Shown: positions 33,936 to 46,029, counted from the first letter of the stretch. The stretch is 64,000 bases of DNA from Arthrobacter sp. SW1 (GCF_001766675.1 NZ_MJLT01000034.1:124001-188000), one strand, 5' to 3'. The notes: generated from the sequence alone by a model not told the origin. Made by a program: numbers and translations.

Positions 33936-34860
33936 GGTGGATGTACCTTTCCTGAAGGAGCCCGCGGCGCGTCGCAGCGAGGGCCGCTCCGTCCATGCCG
34001 TCGCCGAGGGGCTCGACCATTTCAATCCCTGCCGAAGCAAAGGTCTTCTGCAGGAGTGCCGCGAAGAACTCCGAATTCGCCACGCCGCCCAGCACCGCCA
34101 CCCGGCCGCTGCCGCCGCTGGCCTTCTGCACGGTGTCCGCGAGGATGACGCACGCCTCGTCCACGATTCCGCGCGCGACGCCGTCACCCGCCTCCGCGGC
34201 CTGCAGCACCAGCGGCGCGAAGCGCGCCATCGCCCGGGCAGGGTTGTCCATGCCGCCCAGCCAGGCGGGAAGATCCAGGGGCGACTCGGCCAAAGCGCTG
34301 GCCGCGACGCTCAACGACGTCTCCGGGCCGCCGTCGAACGCTTGGACTACCGCTTCCAATCCGCGCTGGCCGATCCAGCGGCCGCTGCCGCGGTCACCCA
34401 GCAAGGGGCCCCAGCCATCGGCACGGTGCAGCTGCCCAGCGTCGTCGAAACGGAACGCCACGGCACCGGTGCCCACAATCAGTACCGTGCCCGGGGCGCC
34501 TTGCATGGCGCCAAGCTGCGCGGCGGTGGCATCGGAAAGCACGGCGGCGGGAACGCTGAAACGGCTGGCAAGCAGGGCTGCGAGCTCGCGGGAACTTTCG
34601 GCGGAAGCTTCCACTCCGGCCACGGCGGCGCCGAAGCCTGTCAGGGGAGAGCCGGAGGGGCCATGCGCGGTCAGCTCGGGCGGCAGCAGCGAGGCCGTTT
34701 CCTCGAGCAGTTCGAACGCCATCCGGGCACCGTCAGTCACACCCAAACCGGGGAAGCCGTGCTGGTCCGCGGCGGCAAGGACCTCGTCCCCAGCCCGCAG
34801 TTCCAGCCGGCACCTGCTCTTGCCGAGATCGGCCACCAGCACCATCGCCGAAGCATCCAT
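33910..34860 (-). CDS. BadF/BcrA-type N-acetylglucosamine/MurNAc kinase
   Basis: 316 aa. ASKHA ATPase fold: phosphate-1 loop LVADLGKSRCRLEL near the N-terminus, GFGAAVAGVE, phosphate-2 VLIVGTGAVAFRF, and GPLLGDRGSGRWIGQRGLE, the GDxGSGxxxG motif of the NagK/MurK group. Adjacent murQ indicates amino-sugar phosphorylation (GlcNAc and/or MurNAc), feeding MurNAc-6P to MurQ. Which sugar is preferred cannot be told. Confidence 0.85.
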   Translation of the reverse strand: MDASAMVLVADLGKSRCRLELRAGDEVLAAADQHGFPGLGVTDGARMAFELLEETASLLPPELTAHGPSGSPLTGFGAAVAGVEASAESSRELAALLASRFSVPAAVLSDATAAQLGAMQGAPGTVLIVGTGAVAFRFDDAGQLHRADGWGPLLGDRGSGRWIGQRGLEAVVQAFDGGPETSLSVAASALAESPLDLPAWLGGMDNPARAMARFAPLVLQAAEAGDGVARGIVDEACVILADTVQKASGGSGRVAVLGGVANSEFFAALLQKTFASAGIEMVEPLGDGMDGAALAATRRGLLQERYIHRDGTNWPD

Positions 34861-35016
34861 GATGCAACCCTACCCGCGTTGCGGGGCCCGCTCTACGTGC
34901 TTTTGCGGCGCCTTGTGGGCCCCGCAACGCAACGAAACGAGCCCCCGCCGCCAACACGATAAACTGTGGCGTATCCCCACCAACCGCGTTGAAACGCGAT
35001 AAAGACGGAGACTTTT

Positions 35017-36687
35017 GTGAGCTTCACGCAGCTTGACCGTGTCCCTATCCGCCGTGCACTGATCTCGGTTTACGACAAGACAGGACTGGAGGAGCTCGCG
35101 AAGGGCCTGCACGCAGCCGGCGTCGCGATCGTGTCCACCGGCTCCACCGCCAAGAAGATCGCCGCAGCAGGCATCCCGGTCAAGGAAGTCGAAGAAGTCA
35201 CCGGTTCCCCGGAAATGCTGGACGGCCGCGTCAAGACCCTGCACCCGCGCGTGCACGGCGGCATCCTGGCCGACCGCCGCGTCCAGGCCCACATGGACAC
35301 CCTCACCACCATGGAGATCGAGCCCTTCGACCTCGTGGTGGTCAACCTGTACCCCTTCGTGGAGACCGTCCGCTCCGGCGCCGGCCAGGACGATGTCGTC
35401 GAGCAGATCGACATCGGAGGCCCCGCCATGGTGCGCTCGGCCGCGAAGAACCACGCCGCCGTCACGATCGTCACCGATCCCTCTTTCTACGGCTCCGTGG
35501 TGGAAGCTGCCGCTGCCGGCGGTTTCGACCTGAAGACCCGCCGCCGCCTGGCCGCCAAGGCCTTCGCGCACACCGCCGCTTATGACAACGCCGTGGCCAC
35601 CTGGACCGCCTCGCAGTTCCGGGACGAAGACGGCGACGGCATCATCGACTGGCCCGCCTACGCCGGCCTGGCCCTGGAACGCTCCGAGGTGCTGCGCTAC
35701 GGCGAGAACCCGCACCAGCAGGCCGCCCTCTACGTGGACAAGGCCGCCCCGGCCGGCATCGCCCAGGCCGACCAGCTGCACGGCAAGGCCATGAGCTACA
35801 ACAACTTCGTGGACGCCGACGCCGCCCTGCGCGCTGCCTTCGACTTCGCGGAGCCCGCCGTCGCGATCATCAAGCACGCCAACCCCTGCGGCGTGGCCGT
35901 GGCCTCCCCGGACGCCGCCGACCCGATCGCCGACGCCCACGCCAAGGCCCACGCCTGCGACCCCGTTTCCGCGTTTGGCGGTGTCATCGCGGCGAACCGC
36001 ACCGTGACTGCCGGCATGGCCCGCACGGTGGCCGACATCTTCACCGAAGTGGTCATCGCCCCCGACTTCGAGCCCGAAGCCGTGGAGATCCTCTCCAAGA
36101 AGAAGAACATCCGCCTCCTGGCCCTGCCCGAAGGCTACGGCCGCTACCCGTCCGAGATGCGCCAGGTTTCCGGCGGCGTCCTGGTCCAGATGAGCGACAA
36201 GGTGGACGCCGACGGCGACAACCCCGCCAACTGGACCCTCGCCGCCGGCGAGGCCGCGGATGAGGCCACCCTGGCCGACCTCGCCTTCGCCTGGACCGCC
36301 TGCCGTGCCGCCAAGTCCAACGCCATCCTGCTCGCCGACAACGGCGCCGCCGTGGGTATCGGCATGGGCCAGGTCAACCGCCTGGACTCCTGCAAGCTGG
36401 CCGTCGAGCGCGCCAACACGCTGGGCGTCACGGTGGAGTCCGACATCGACGGCGCCGGCGGTGCCTCCAACGCCTCCGGTTCCGACGCACCTGAGCGCGC
36501 CCGCGGTGCCGTGGCCGCTTCCGACGCGTTCTTCCCGTTCGCCGACGGCCTGCAGATCCTGATCGACGCCGGCGTCCGCGCCGTCGTGCAGCCCGGCGGT
36601 TCCGTGCGGGACGAGGAAGTCGTCGCCGCGGCCAACGCCGCCGGCATCACGATGTACTTCACCGGCGCACGCCACTTCTTCCACTAG
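35017..36687 (+). CDS. purH: Bifunctional AICAR formyltransferase/IMP cyclohydrolase
   Basis: 556 aa. N-terminal cyclohydrolase: [49 protein letters not shown]-terminal transformylase: [31 protein letters not shown] (catalytic Lys-His), [13 protein letters not shown], ending TGARHFFH. Final two steps of IMP synthesis. GTG start 35017 with GGAG 35007-35010. A small CGCGTT-GA-AACGCG hairpin at 34985-34998 sits just before the ribosome binding site. Confidence 0.97.
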   Translation: MSFTQLDRVPIRRALISVYDKTGLEELAKGLHAAGVAIVSTGSTAKKIAAAGIPVKEVEEVTGSPEMLDGRVKTLHPRVHGGILADRRVQAHMDTLTTMEIEPFDLVVVNLYPFVETVRSGAGQDDVVEQIDIGGPAMVRSAAKNHAAVTIVTDPSFYGSVVEAAAAGGFDLKTRRRLAAKAFAHTAAYDNAVATWTASQFRDEDGDGIIDWPAYAGLALERSEVLRYGENPHQQAALYVDKAAPAGIAQADQLHGKAMSYNNFVDADAALRAAFDFAEPAVAIIKHANPCGVAVASPDAADPIADAHAKAHACDPVSAFGGVIAANRTVTAGMARTVADIFTEVVIAPDFEPEAVEILSKKKNIRLLALPEGYGRYPSEMRQVSGGVLVQMSDKVDADGDNPANWTLAAGEAADEATLADLAFAWTACRAAKSNAILLADNGAAVGIGMGQVNRLDSCKLAVERANTLGVTVESDIDGAGGASNASGSDAPERARGAVAASDAFFPFADGLQILIDAGVRAVVQPGGSVRDEEVVAAANAAGITMYFTGARHFFH

Positions 36688-36760
36688 TCCCCACCGGCCC
36701 CCTGGCCTCGCAAGCTCGGCCAGGGAACCCTGCCGGCGTGGGCCCAGCGTCCCAAACGAA

Positions 36761-36794
36761 ACGGCGGCCGCCCCCTCACGGGGACGGCCGCCGT
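36761..36794. terminator. Terminator between purH and the protease gene
   Basis: Stem ACGGCGGCCG (36761-36770) with CGGCCGCCGT (36785-36794), the inner CCCC/GGGG can extend it. Sits between two convergent stops. Confidence 0.7.
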
Positions 36795-36809
36795 CGTCGT
36801 TAATACAGC

Positions 36810-37787
36810 TTAGGAAGCGGAAGCGTTTGAATAGGCCTGCTGGATGACCGAACCCCAGTACGGGCCGTACATGGTGGTGGAACGGCTGCCGTAACCGTAG
36901 CTGTTGACCGAGTTCTGGAAGCCGCCGGAGCCGGTGCCGATGAACCACGGGCCGCCGGAGGAACCGCCGGTCATGTCGCAGGGGATGCCCTGGGTGGTGC
37001 CGCCGGGGTTGATGGTGTCATCGATGGCGGAACCGGCGCAGGCCTTGAGGGACTGGCCGTCGAAGGGGCTGGCGGCGGGGTAGCCGTAGGCCTTGTACGT
37101 CAGGCCGCGGGCCGCGTTGAACTCAACGCCGGACGCGCCCACCACATCGGCCAGGTTCTGGCCGTTGAGCGGGGCGACGACGGCGAAGCCCGTGTCGTAC
37201 TGGATGTCGCCGCCGGCGCTCCACTGATTGGTGGTGTAGAGCGCGCGGGCCGTCCACTTCCCGTACGGTGCCGCGCCATCGAGGTACGCCGGGACGAAGA
37301 CGAAGTTGGTGGCGAAGGCGCCGGGGCCCTCGTTCAGGCAGTGGCCTGCGGTGGAGACGGTGCTTTCGTTGGCGGAGGCCACCGAATTGCCGGAGCAGAC
37401 GTAGTTGCTGCCGCCGAGGGTGAAGAAGACCTTGCCGATGTGTGAAACGGGCGCCTCATCGGTGTGCAGGGAGGGCTTGCCCTTGCCTGCCTTGCCGGAG
37501 ATCCTGGCGGACTTGCCCTGCTCGACCGAGTCGCGGAAGGTGCTCTTGCCGCCGCGCTCCATGGCCTTCTTCGCCAGGACGTCGCCCGGGATGGCGGAGC
37601 GCATGCGCTCGGCGGTCCAGTAGTCGGCCACGCCGTCGGTCTTGAGGGTGGTGCTGACCGTATGGGAACTTCCCTTGCCTTCCGGGGAGGCCGGGGTGGC
37701 GGTGGCGCCACCGGCGGACGTGAAGGCGAACACTGCTGCTGCGGAGAGACCGAGAAGGCTTGTGGCCAGAGTCTTGGTTCTTGTCAC
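36810..37787 (-). CDS. Secreted serine protease, glutamyl endopeptidase-like
   Basis: 325 aa from GTG at 37787. Signal peptide LATSLLGLSAAAVFAFTSAG, a propeptide-like stretch to about 115, then a chymotrypsin fold: VSTAGHC (His149), QYDTGFAVV (Asp198), MTGGSSGGPWF (Ser277). The V8/glutamyl-endopeptidase group has the GxSGGPW form. Extracellular. Divergent from icd across a 395-nt gap. Confidence 0.85.
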   Translation of the reverse strand: MTRTKTLATSLLGLSAAAVFAFTSAGGATATPASPEGKGSSHTVSTTLKTDGVADYWTAERMRSAIPGDVLAKKAMERGGKSTFRDSVEQGKSARISGKAGKGKPSLHTDEAPVSHIGKVFFTLGGSNYVCSGNSVASANESTVSTAGHCLNEGPGAFATNFVFVPAYLDGAAPYGKWTARALYTTNQWSAGGDIQYDTGFAVVAPLNGQNLADVVGASGVEFNAARGLTYKAYGYPAASPFDGQSLKACAGSAIDDTINPGGTTQGIPCDMTGGSSGGPWFIGTGSGGFQNSVNSYGYGSRSTTMYGPYWGSVIQQAYSNASAS

Positions 37788-40402
<2,615 letters not shown>

Positions 40403-40424
40403 CACATCCGGGTTAAACCAAAGC

Positions 40425-40466
40425 AGCGGCGTCCCGTGGCATGAGCCACGGGACGCCGCTCTTTTT
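40425..40466 (+). terminator. Intrinsic terminator of icd
   Basis: 16-bp perfect stem, 40425-40440 with 40445-40460, loop ATGA, followed by CTTTTTATCC. Immediately after, CTTTTTATCCGG is tandemly repeated (40461-40472, 40473-40484), giving a second T-run. Confidence 0.9.
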
Positions 40467-40548
40467 ATCCGGCTTTTTATCCGGCGGCTGCTTGCTTTCC
40501 GGCAACCCCTTTCCGGTTTCGGCAGCCCGGCCATGGCAGAGTAGGCGC

Positions 40549-41358
40549 ATGATCTTTGCGGATGATTCGCTGCAGCCAGGACCGACGCAGCCAGGACTGA
40601 AACAGCCCGAGCTGACCCATATCGGCGGCCCCACCCTCCTGATGAAATACGCGGGCCTGGCATTCCTCACCGACCCCACTTTCGACGCTCCGGGGGACTA
40701 TCCCATGAGCAACGGGCGCGTCCTCAGCAAACTCAGCGGCCCGGCGGTTCCGGCGGAGCAGCTGGGGCGGATCGACGTCGTACTTTTGTCCCACGACCAG
40801 CACCCGGACAACCTGGACAAGAGAGGACGGGAACTCCTGCCGCAGGCAGGCGCCGTGCTGGGTACGCCCGCCGCTGCCGGCCGGATCGGCGTTGTCCGCG
40901 GCCTGCGGCCTTGGGAACGGGCCGGGCTCGACGGCGGCATCACCGCCACCGCGGTTCCTGCCCTGCACGGTCCCGAAGGCGCCGAAGCTGTCACGGGGGA
41001 GGTGACGGGCTTCGTGCTCGAAGCCGAGGGCTGGCCCACCGTGTACGTTTCCGGGGACAACGCGTCCCTGGCCGTGGCCGCGGAGATCGCGCGCCGCTTC
41101 CCGGACACCGCGCTGGTCATCGCCTTCGCGGGCGCGGCCCGGACCGCCCTCTTCGACGGCGCCCCGCTCACGCTCACCTCCGAGGGCGTGGTGGAGCTCC
41201 TGGACCTGTTCCCGGCAGCCACCGTGGTTCCGGTCCACACCGAGGGCTGGGCCCACTTCAGCGAAGGGCCGGAGGTGCTGTGGAAGGCCGTTGACGACGC
41301 CGGCGCGGCGGCCCGGGTGGCACTGTTGCCTGCTGCCGGGACGCCGCACCGCGTGTAG
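40549..41358 (+). CDS. MBL-fold metal-dependent hydrolase-like protein
   Basis: 269 aa from ATG at 40549. Begins with the metallo-beta-lactamase strand pattern THIGGPTLLMKYAGLAFLTD. The usual HxHxDH is replaced by LLSHDQHPDNLD, as in the UlaG/YcbL-like subgroup. VPALHGPEGAE and VVPVHTEGWAHFSEG supply further His ligands. Substrate unknown. Converges on phnE with only 2 nt between the stops. Confidence 0.75.
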   Translation: MIFADDSLQPGPTQPGLKQPELTHIGGPTLLMKYAGLAFLTDPTFDAPGDYPMSNGRVLSKLSGPAVPAEQLGRIDVVLLSHDQHPDNLDKRGRELLPQAGAVLGTPAAAGRIGVVRGLRPWERAGLDGGITATAVPALHGPEGAEAVTGEVTGFVLEAEGWPTVYVSGDNASLAVAAEIARRFPDTALVIAFAGAARTALFDGAPLTLTSEGVVELLDLFPAATVVPVHTEGWAHFSEGPEVLWKAVDDAGAAARVALLPAAGTPHRV

Positions 41359-41360
41359 GG

Positions 41361-42194
41361 TCAGGCCGCCAGCTTCCGGCGGATGAAGGCGGAGAGCTGG
41401 TCCACCGCGATGATCAGCACCAGCACGATGATGATGTGCGTGAGCATCGCATCGAACTGGAACGACTTGATGGACTGGTTGATCAGCAGGCCGATGCCGC
41501 CGGCGCCCACCAGGCCAAGCACCAGCGAAGACCGCACGTTCACGTCGAAACGGTAGAGCAACAGGCCCACGAACTGCGGCACCACCATGGGCAGGGTGGC
41601 GTTGGCCAGCTGCTGGATCCGGTTGGCGCCAGCCGTGCGCAGGGCTTCCTGCGGGCCGCCGTCGATCTCTTCCATGGCCTCGGCCCAGAGCTTTCCCATC
41701 ACGCCGGTGTTGTGGCAGATGAGGGCCAGCACACCGGCGAACGGTCCCAGGCCCACCGCCGTCACGAAGATCAGCGCGAACACGATGTCCGGCACCGCAC
41801 GGAAGAAGGACAGGATGGCCCGCGCCACCTGGTAGACGGCCTGGTGCGGGGTGGTGGTTTGGGCCGCCAGTACCGCCAGCAGCAGCGCGAACGGCACCGA
41901 GAACGTGGTGCCCAGCAGGCCGATCCACAGGGTGACCAGGGTGGCTTCGAGGCCGGGCTTCAGGGTCTTCTCCCAGTCCAGGTCCGGCGGGAAGGCATCC
42001 GCCACGAAGGCGGCCATGCCCTTCCAGCCGTCCACCAGCAGCCCCGGCTGGAATTCCGTCCCCTGGATGGCCAGCGCGTGGAGGACGACGACGGCGGCGA
42101 TCCCGGCCGCCGTCGCGCCCCAGCGCAGTGCCTGGCGCGGGCGTTTGGGGAGCGGCTGCTTGGGACGTTGCCGTGCGGGAAGCGTGGTGCTCAT
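41361..42194 (-). CDS. phnE: Phosphonate ABC transporter permease PhnE (locus 2)
   Basis: 277 aa from ATG 42194, overlapping phnC by 4 nt (ATGA). Six membrane helices; RTAGANRIQQLANATLPMVV (EAA-type loop) and VLGLVGAGGIGLLI are PhnE hallmarks. Last gene of FAD oxidase-phnD-phnC-phnE. Clearly a different lineage from the locus 1 copy: the N-termini and loops differ. Confidence 0.9.
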   Translation of the reverse strand: MSTTLPARQRPKQPLPKRPRQALRWGATAAGIAAVVVLHALAIQGTEFQPGLLVDGWKGMAAFVADAFPPDLDWEKTLKPGLEATLVTLWIGLLGTTFSVPFALLLAVLAAQTTTPHQAVYQVARAILSFFRAVPDIVFALIFVTAVGLGPFAGVLALICHNTGVMGKLWAEAMEEIDGGPQEALRTAGANRIQQLANATLPMVVPQFVGLLLYRFDVNVRSSLVLGLVGAGGIGLLINQSIKSFQFDAMLTHIIIVLVLIIAVDQLSAFIRRKLAA

Positions 42195-42955
42195 GCCGCC
42201 ACCACACGGTCCGGGGCGTAGAGCGTATCCAGCTCGGCCTGGCCCAGGCGGGAGGACGGCAGGTCGAAGGCCATGGTGCCGTTGAGCAGGCCGATGCAGC
42301 GGTCCGCGTGCCGCAGCGCCAGATCCGGCTGGTGCAGCACGGCGGCCACGGCGAGGTTTTCGCGGTGGGCCAGATCGTGCAACAGCGCCATCACCTGTTC
42401 GGCGGCGTGCGGGTCGAGCGCAGAGACCGGTTCGTCCGCGAGGACGACGTCGGCCCGCTGGCACAGTGCCCGGGCGACGGCCACGCCCTGCTGCTGTCCG
42501 CCGGACAGGCGGCCCACGCGGTCAAAGGCGCGGTCCGCCAGCCCTACGCGCTCCAGGCATTCGAGGGCCTCCTGCTGCACCGAACGCGGGAAGAACAGCG
42601 GAGAGAGGGACTGGCTGGTGGGGATCCGGGCGAGGGCGCCGGCGCAGACGTTGTCCAGGGCGGTGCGCCGCGGCACGAGGTGGATCTTCTGGAAGATCAT
42701 GGCCGTGCGCTGGCGTGCCTGCTGGAGCTGGCGCCAGGGGAGCCCATCCAATTCCTGTCCGTCGATGGCGATGGTTCCGGCGTCGGGCTGGGCGATGCCC
42801 ATGACGCAGCGCAGGGTGGTGGACTTTCCGGAGCCGTTGGCACCAAGGACGGCCACCAGCTCGCCGGAGCGGACCTCGAAATCGACGCCCTTGAGGACCT
42901 GCCGGCCGCCGAAGGACTTGGCCAGGCCACGGACGGAGAGCAGCGGGGTGTCCAC
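42191..42955 (-). CDS. phnC: Phosphonate ABC transporter ATP-binding protein PhnC (locus 2)
   Basis: 254 aa from GTG 42955, whose G is shared with the phnD TAG; AAAAGGA lies 6 nt upstream. Walker A GANGSGKST, Q-loop MIFQKIHLVPRRTALDN, signature LSGGQQQGVAVARAL (LSGGQ with an unusual Gly for Arg after QQQ), Walker B VVLADEPVSALDP, H-loop AAVLHQPDLA. ATPase of the phosphonate importer. Confidence 0.9.
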   Translation of the reverse strand: MDTPLLSVRGLAKSFGGRQVLKGVDFEVRSGELVAVLGANGSGKSTTLRCVMGIAQPDAGTIAIDGQELDGLPWRQLQQARQRTAMIFQKIHLVPRRTALDNVCAGALARIPTSQSLSPLFFPRSVQQEALECLERVGLADRAFDRVGRLSGGQQQGVAVARALCQRADVVLADEPVSALDPHAAEQVMALLHDLAHRENLAVAAVLHQPDLALRHADRCIGLLNGTMAFDLPSSRLGQAELDTLYAPDRVVAA

Positions 42956-43893
42956 TACAGGTCCTTTTCGGTGAGGTTCATGGTCTCGGCAAGCTCGAAG
43001 AGCGGAGTGTACGTCTCCTTGCTGACCTCGAGCAGCGGGCCGGGAGGAGTGACGTCCAGGAACGCGCCCACCATGGCGATGTCGCCCGGTTCCAGGCCGA
43101 GGAAAGCGTCCTTCACGGCTTTCTTGAAAGCGGGGTCGGCGTCGCCACGGACGGTGATGGGATCGTTCGGGATGGGGTCCGAGCTCCACACCAGGCGGAA
43201 GTCGTCCTTCGTGAAGGTGCCCTCGGAAACTGCCGTGGCGAGGGTCTGCGAGTTGATTTCCGCGGCGTCAACCTTGCCGTTCTTCAGTGCGAGCAGGGCC
43301 TCGGGGTGGCCGCCGGTGTAGTCCATCTTCAGGTCCGAGTCGGCAATGCCGGCCTCGCGCAGGCCGAAGCGGGGAAGGACGTCGCCGGAGGTGGAACCCA
43401 CGCTGCCCAGGGCCAGGGACTTGCCCTTGAGGTCCTCGATCTTCCGGATGGGGCTGTCCTTCGGCACCCAGATGCCGGCGGTGTAGCTGCTCAGTTTCTT
43501 GTCCGCGGTGCCGAAGGATACGAGCGGCTCGGCCTTGGCCTTCTGGTCGGCGAAGACGTAGCCGAGCGGGCCGAACTGGCCGATGTCCAGCTTGCCGTTG
43601 CGCATGGCCAGGACCTCGGCGGCGTAATCCTCCACCACCTGCACCTTGACGGGGCAGTCGAGTTTCTTGGACAGCGCGGCGGCGAGGACATCGTAGGCGG
43701 GCTTGAGCTTGGCAGGATCCTCGTACGGCTCGATGCCGAACGTGATTTCGCCGCCCGGGCAGCTGGCAGCCTTGGCGTCCGCGGCGGGAGCGGAAGAGCT
43801 GCCGTTGGCGTTTCCGCCGCAGGCGCTCAGGGCCAGCGCAGCGGTGACGGCGAGGGCGGCGGCAGGGAGCGTTTTCAGGAGCTGGGTTTTCAT
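42955..43893 (-). CDS. phnD: Phosphonate-binding lipoprotein PhnD (locus 2)
   Basis: 312 aa. Lipobox ALALSACGGN. Periplasmic binding fold with ITFGIEPYEDPAKLKPAYDV, VLAMRNGKLDIGQFGPLGYV (ligand pocket), KGKSLALGSVGSTSGDVLPR and TGGHPEALLALKNGKVDAAE. These match PhnD segments that bind 2-aminoethylphosphonate-type ligands. Start is 28 nt from the stop of the FAD oxidase, so same transcript. Confidence 0.92.
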   Translation of the reverse strand: MKTQLLKTLPAAALAVTAALALSACGGNANGSSSAPAADAKAASCPGGEITFGIEPYEDPAKLKPAYDVLAAALSKKLDCPVKVQVVEDYAAEVLAMRNGKLDIGQFGPLGYVFADQKAKAEPLVSFGTADKKLSSYTAGIWVPKDSPIRKIEDLKGKSLALGSVGSTSGDVLPRFGLREAGIADSDLKMDYTGGHPEALLALKNGKVDAAEINSQTLATAVSEGTFTKDDFRLVWSSDPIPNDPITVRGDADPAFKKAVKDAFLGLEPGDIAMVGAFLDVTPPGPLLEVSKETYTPLFELAETMNLTEKDL

Positions 43894-43921
43894 GGGGTTC
43901 CTTTGCGAAGGGATGGGGGTG

Positions 43922-45118
43922 TCAGGAAAGCCGGGAAATGTTCTTGTGGGCGAGACCGAAGGAGAGGGTCATGCCGACGCCGGAGGTCACCGAGACGACC
44001 GTGACCCCGGCTTGCACCTCGCGGACCAGGAGGGGGGCCACCTCGCTGGAGGCGTAGACGCCCTGCCAGCGTTCGATGATGTCCAGCGACGTGCCGGTGA
44101 CCGCGGAGATCTCCTGGTTGAGCGTGCTGGTGATTCCCTCGTCCAGGAAGGGCTCCGCCGTGCGGTGGTAGTGGTGGGAGTCGCCCAGGATGAGGCTGCC
44201 GTCCGGGCGCTGGGTGAACATGACGTTGGCACCGATGTCCAGCAGTCCGGGACGGGTGGTCGTTACTTCCTCGCGCAGCGCGGCAGCTGCCGGCATCTCG
44301 GTGAAGGCGGGGTAGCGCAGCATGGACGTCGCCGTGAGAACTGCGGGGCCGATCTCCAGGCCGGCAGGCCTGGCGGCGCGGCTCATCTGGAGTGCGCAGC
44401 GTTCGATCCGGTGCTCTTCGGCGAGCTCCGGGAAGAGGTAGTCGACGTCGTGGCCGACGCATACGAACACCCGCTTTCCGCGGAAGGTGCCGCGCGCGGT
44501 GCGGACCGTGGTGGCGTCCGGGCCTTCCTCGAAGCCGAGCGCCGCGGTGTTCCAGTGGAGTTCGACGCCGGGCTGCCGGGCCAGCCAGCCGGCCAGGGCC
44601 GCCACCGTGGTGCGGGGGTCGACGCGCAGGTCGTCCCGGAGGAAAGCACCTCCCACGAGGCCGGGCCAGGACGCGGCGGGCGCGCCGCCGTCGTCGTCCG
44701 TGTCCGTTCCAGAGGGAACGCCGCCCAGGCGGGCACGGGTTTCGGCGGGGGAGAGCAGCTCCACCTGGCCGGGTTCGCGCCGGGCGGAGAGTTCGCGGAG
44801 CACGGCGAGCTCGGCCTCGCTGCGGGCAAGCACCACCGCGCCGCATTCAAGGGCCTGGAAGCCGGCCTGCCCGGCGAAGTCGAGCCAGTATTTGCGGGAG
44901 GTCTGGGCGAGTTCGTAGAGCTCGCCGGATTGGGCAGTGATGCAGCAGTGGCCGAAGTTGCGGACGGAGGCACCCACGGCGCGGTGGTCGCGCTCCACAA
45001 TGGTCACGCTGAGGCCGTTGGCCACCGCATGGGCGGCGTGGGCGAGGCCGACGATGCCGGCGCCGACGATCACCACGTCCGCTGCGCGGTCTGTTGCAGG
45101 GGAAGTCTGGGAGTTCAC
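43922..45118 (-). CDS. FAD-dependent aminophosphonate oxidase-like enzyme (TIGR03364/PbfD type)
   Basis: 398 aa, DAO-fold oxidoreductase. FAD-binding VVIVGAGIVGLAHAAHAVAN at 15-34, SVRNFGHCCITAQSGELYE, and C-terminal VSVTSGVGMTLSFGLAHKNI. Members of this clade sit beside phosphonatase-like hydrolases and phosphonate transporters and oxidatively deaminate aminoethylphosphonates; PbfD is described as acting on 2-aminoethylphosphonate and N-methyl derivatives. Here it heads the transporter operon, divergent from the PhnX-like gene. PhnW is absent, so this enzyme likely makes the phosphonoacetaldehyde. Exact substrate is inference. Confidence 0.85.
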   Translation of the reverse strand: MNSQTSPATDRAADVVIVGAGIVGLAHAAHAVANGLSVTIVERDHRAVGASVRNFGHCCITAQSGELYELAQTSRKYWLDFAGQAGFQALECGAVVLARSEAELAVLRELSARREPGQVELLSPAETRARLGGVPSGTDTDDDGGAPAASWPGLVGGAFLRDDLRVDPRTTVAALAGWLARQPGVELHWNTAALGFEEGPDATTVRTARGTFRGKRVFVCVGHDVDYLFPELAEEHRIERCALQMSRAARPAGLEIGPAVLTATSMLRYPAFTEMPAAAALREEVTTTRPGLLDIGANVMFTQRPDGSLILGDSHHYHRTAEPFLDEGITSTLNQEISAVTGTSLDIIERWQGVYASSEVAPLLVREVQAGVTVVSVTSGVGMTLSFGLAHKNISRLS

Positions 45119-45168
45119 AGCAACGAGAGTGGCGGGCCGGGGAGGGTGAATTCAAGCCGTAACGGCAC

Positions 45169-45180
45169 TTGTATATACAA
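45169..45180. promoter_or_regulatory. GntR/HutC-type operator TTGTATATACAA
   Basis: Perfect 12-bp palindrome about 50 nt upstream of the FAD oxidase and 138 nt from the PhnX-like start. Consensus shape of HutC/PhnF operators. Resembles TTGTTATACAA before the GntR gene (2540-2550). Confidence 0.6.
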
Positions 45181-45265
45181 ATTAACCGAAACTTTGATTT
45201 CGCGGAGTTGAGTTCATTTGCTGTTCATTTGAGTGCTTGGAAAACCGCATTTTCGGGCGAAATTG

Positions 45266-45281
45266 ACTTGTATTATCAAGT
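45266..45281 (+). promoter_or_regulatory. Second palindrome in front of the PhnX-like gene
   Basis: ACTTG-TATTAT-CAAGT, 5-bp arms, overlapping a possible -35 (TTGACT at 45264-45269), 36 nt upstream of the start codon. Candidate operator. Confidence 0.4.
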
Positions 45282-45317
45282 GGCGAAAGCGAACTCCTGA
45301 ACGAATCCGAGGACCCC

Positions 45318-46019
45318 ATGATCAAGCTCGTTGCCTGCGATATGGCAGGAACCACCATCGATGAACACGGCGATGTCTACACTGCCCTCGCCCGCAGCGT
45401 CGAGGAGGCCGGCGCAAGCACCACCCCGGAGGCCGTCCAGGAATGGATGGGCGCGGACAAAGTGGAAGCGATCACCGCCCTCATCGGCCTGGGCGGCGGC
45501 ACCGCGAGCGGCGAAGTGGTGGACGCAGCCTTCATCCGCTTCAAGGAGATCCTCACTGAGCTCTACGCCGCCAACAAGCCCGTGGCCCTGGACGGCGTGG
45601 AAGACACCCTCCGGGAACTGCGCCGCCGCGGAATCAAGGTGGCACTCACCACCGGCTTCTCGCACGACGTCGCTGCCCCGCTGCTCGAAGGCCTCGGCTG
45701 GAAAGTGGCCGACGGACGTGCGGACGGCGACGCCGCCGGCGACGCGGTGCTGCTGGACGCCGTCGTCTGCTCCGACGAGGTGGCCGCCGGGCGCCCGGCC
45801 CCCTACATGATCCACCGCGCGATGGAACTGACCGGTGTTCTCGACGTCCGCGAAGTCCTGGCCGCAGGGGACACCGTCAACGACCTGCAGGCCGCCATCA
45901 ATGCCGGAGTGACTGCCGTCGGGGTCCTCAGCGGAAAGCTCGGACGCGAGGAACTGGCCGCCCACCCGCACCACCACATCCTGGACGGGGTCAAGGACAT
46001 TCCCGCGCTGCTGGCCTAG
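45318..46019 (+). CDS. phnX: Phosphonatase-like HAD hydrolase (TIGR03351; phosphonoacetaldehyde hydrolase homologue)
   Basis: 233 aa. HAD motif I is DMAGTT (Asp8), the phosphonatase variant. The cap domain has EWMGADKVEAIT with Lys48 in the MGxxK position that forms the Schiff base in PhnX. SDEVAAGRPAPYMI carries Arg in place of the usual HAD Lys, and AGDTVNDLQAAINAG is motif IV. These features predict C-P bond cleavage of a 2-oxoethylphosphonate. Divergent from the FAD oxidase that would supply it; DoxX gene follows 10 nt later. Confidence 0.88.
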   Translation: MIKLVACDMAGTTIDEHGDVYTALARSVEEAGASTTPEAVQEWMGADKVEAITALIGLGGGTASGEVVDAAFIRFKEILTELYAANKPVALDGVEDTLRELRRRGIKVALTTGFSHDVAAPLLEGLGWKVADGRADGDAAGDAVLLDAVVCSDEVAAGRPAPYMIHRAMELTGVLDVREVLAAGDTVNDLQAAINAGVTAVGVLSGKLGREELAAHPHHHILDGVKDIPALLA

Positions 46020-46029
46020 ATTTGAGGGC

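Noticed and set aside
34870-36948. 692-codon open frame on the minus strand
   Set aside because: Antisense to purH; Gly/His/Val-rich with no family motif.
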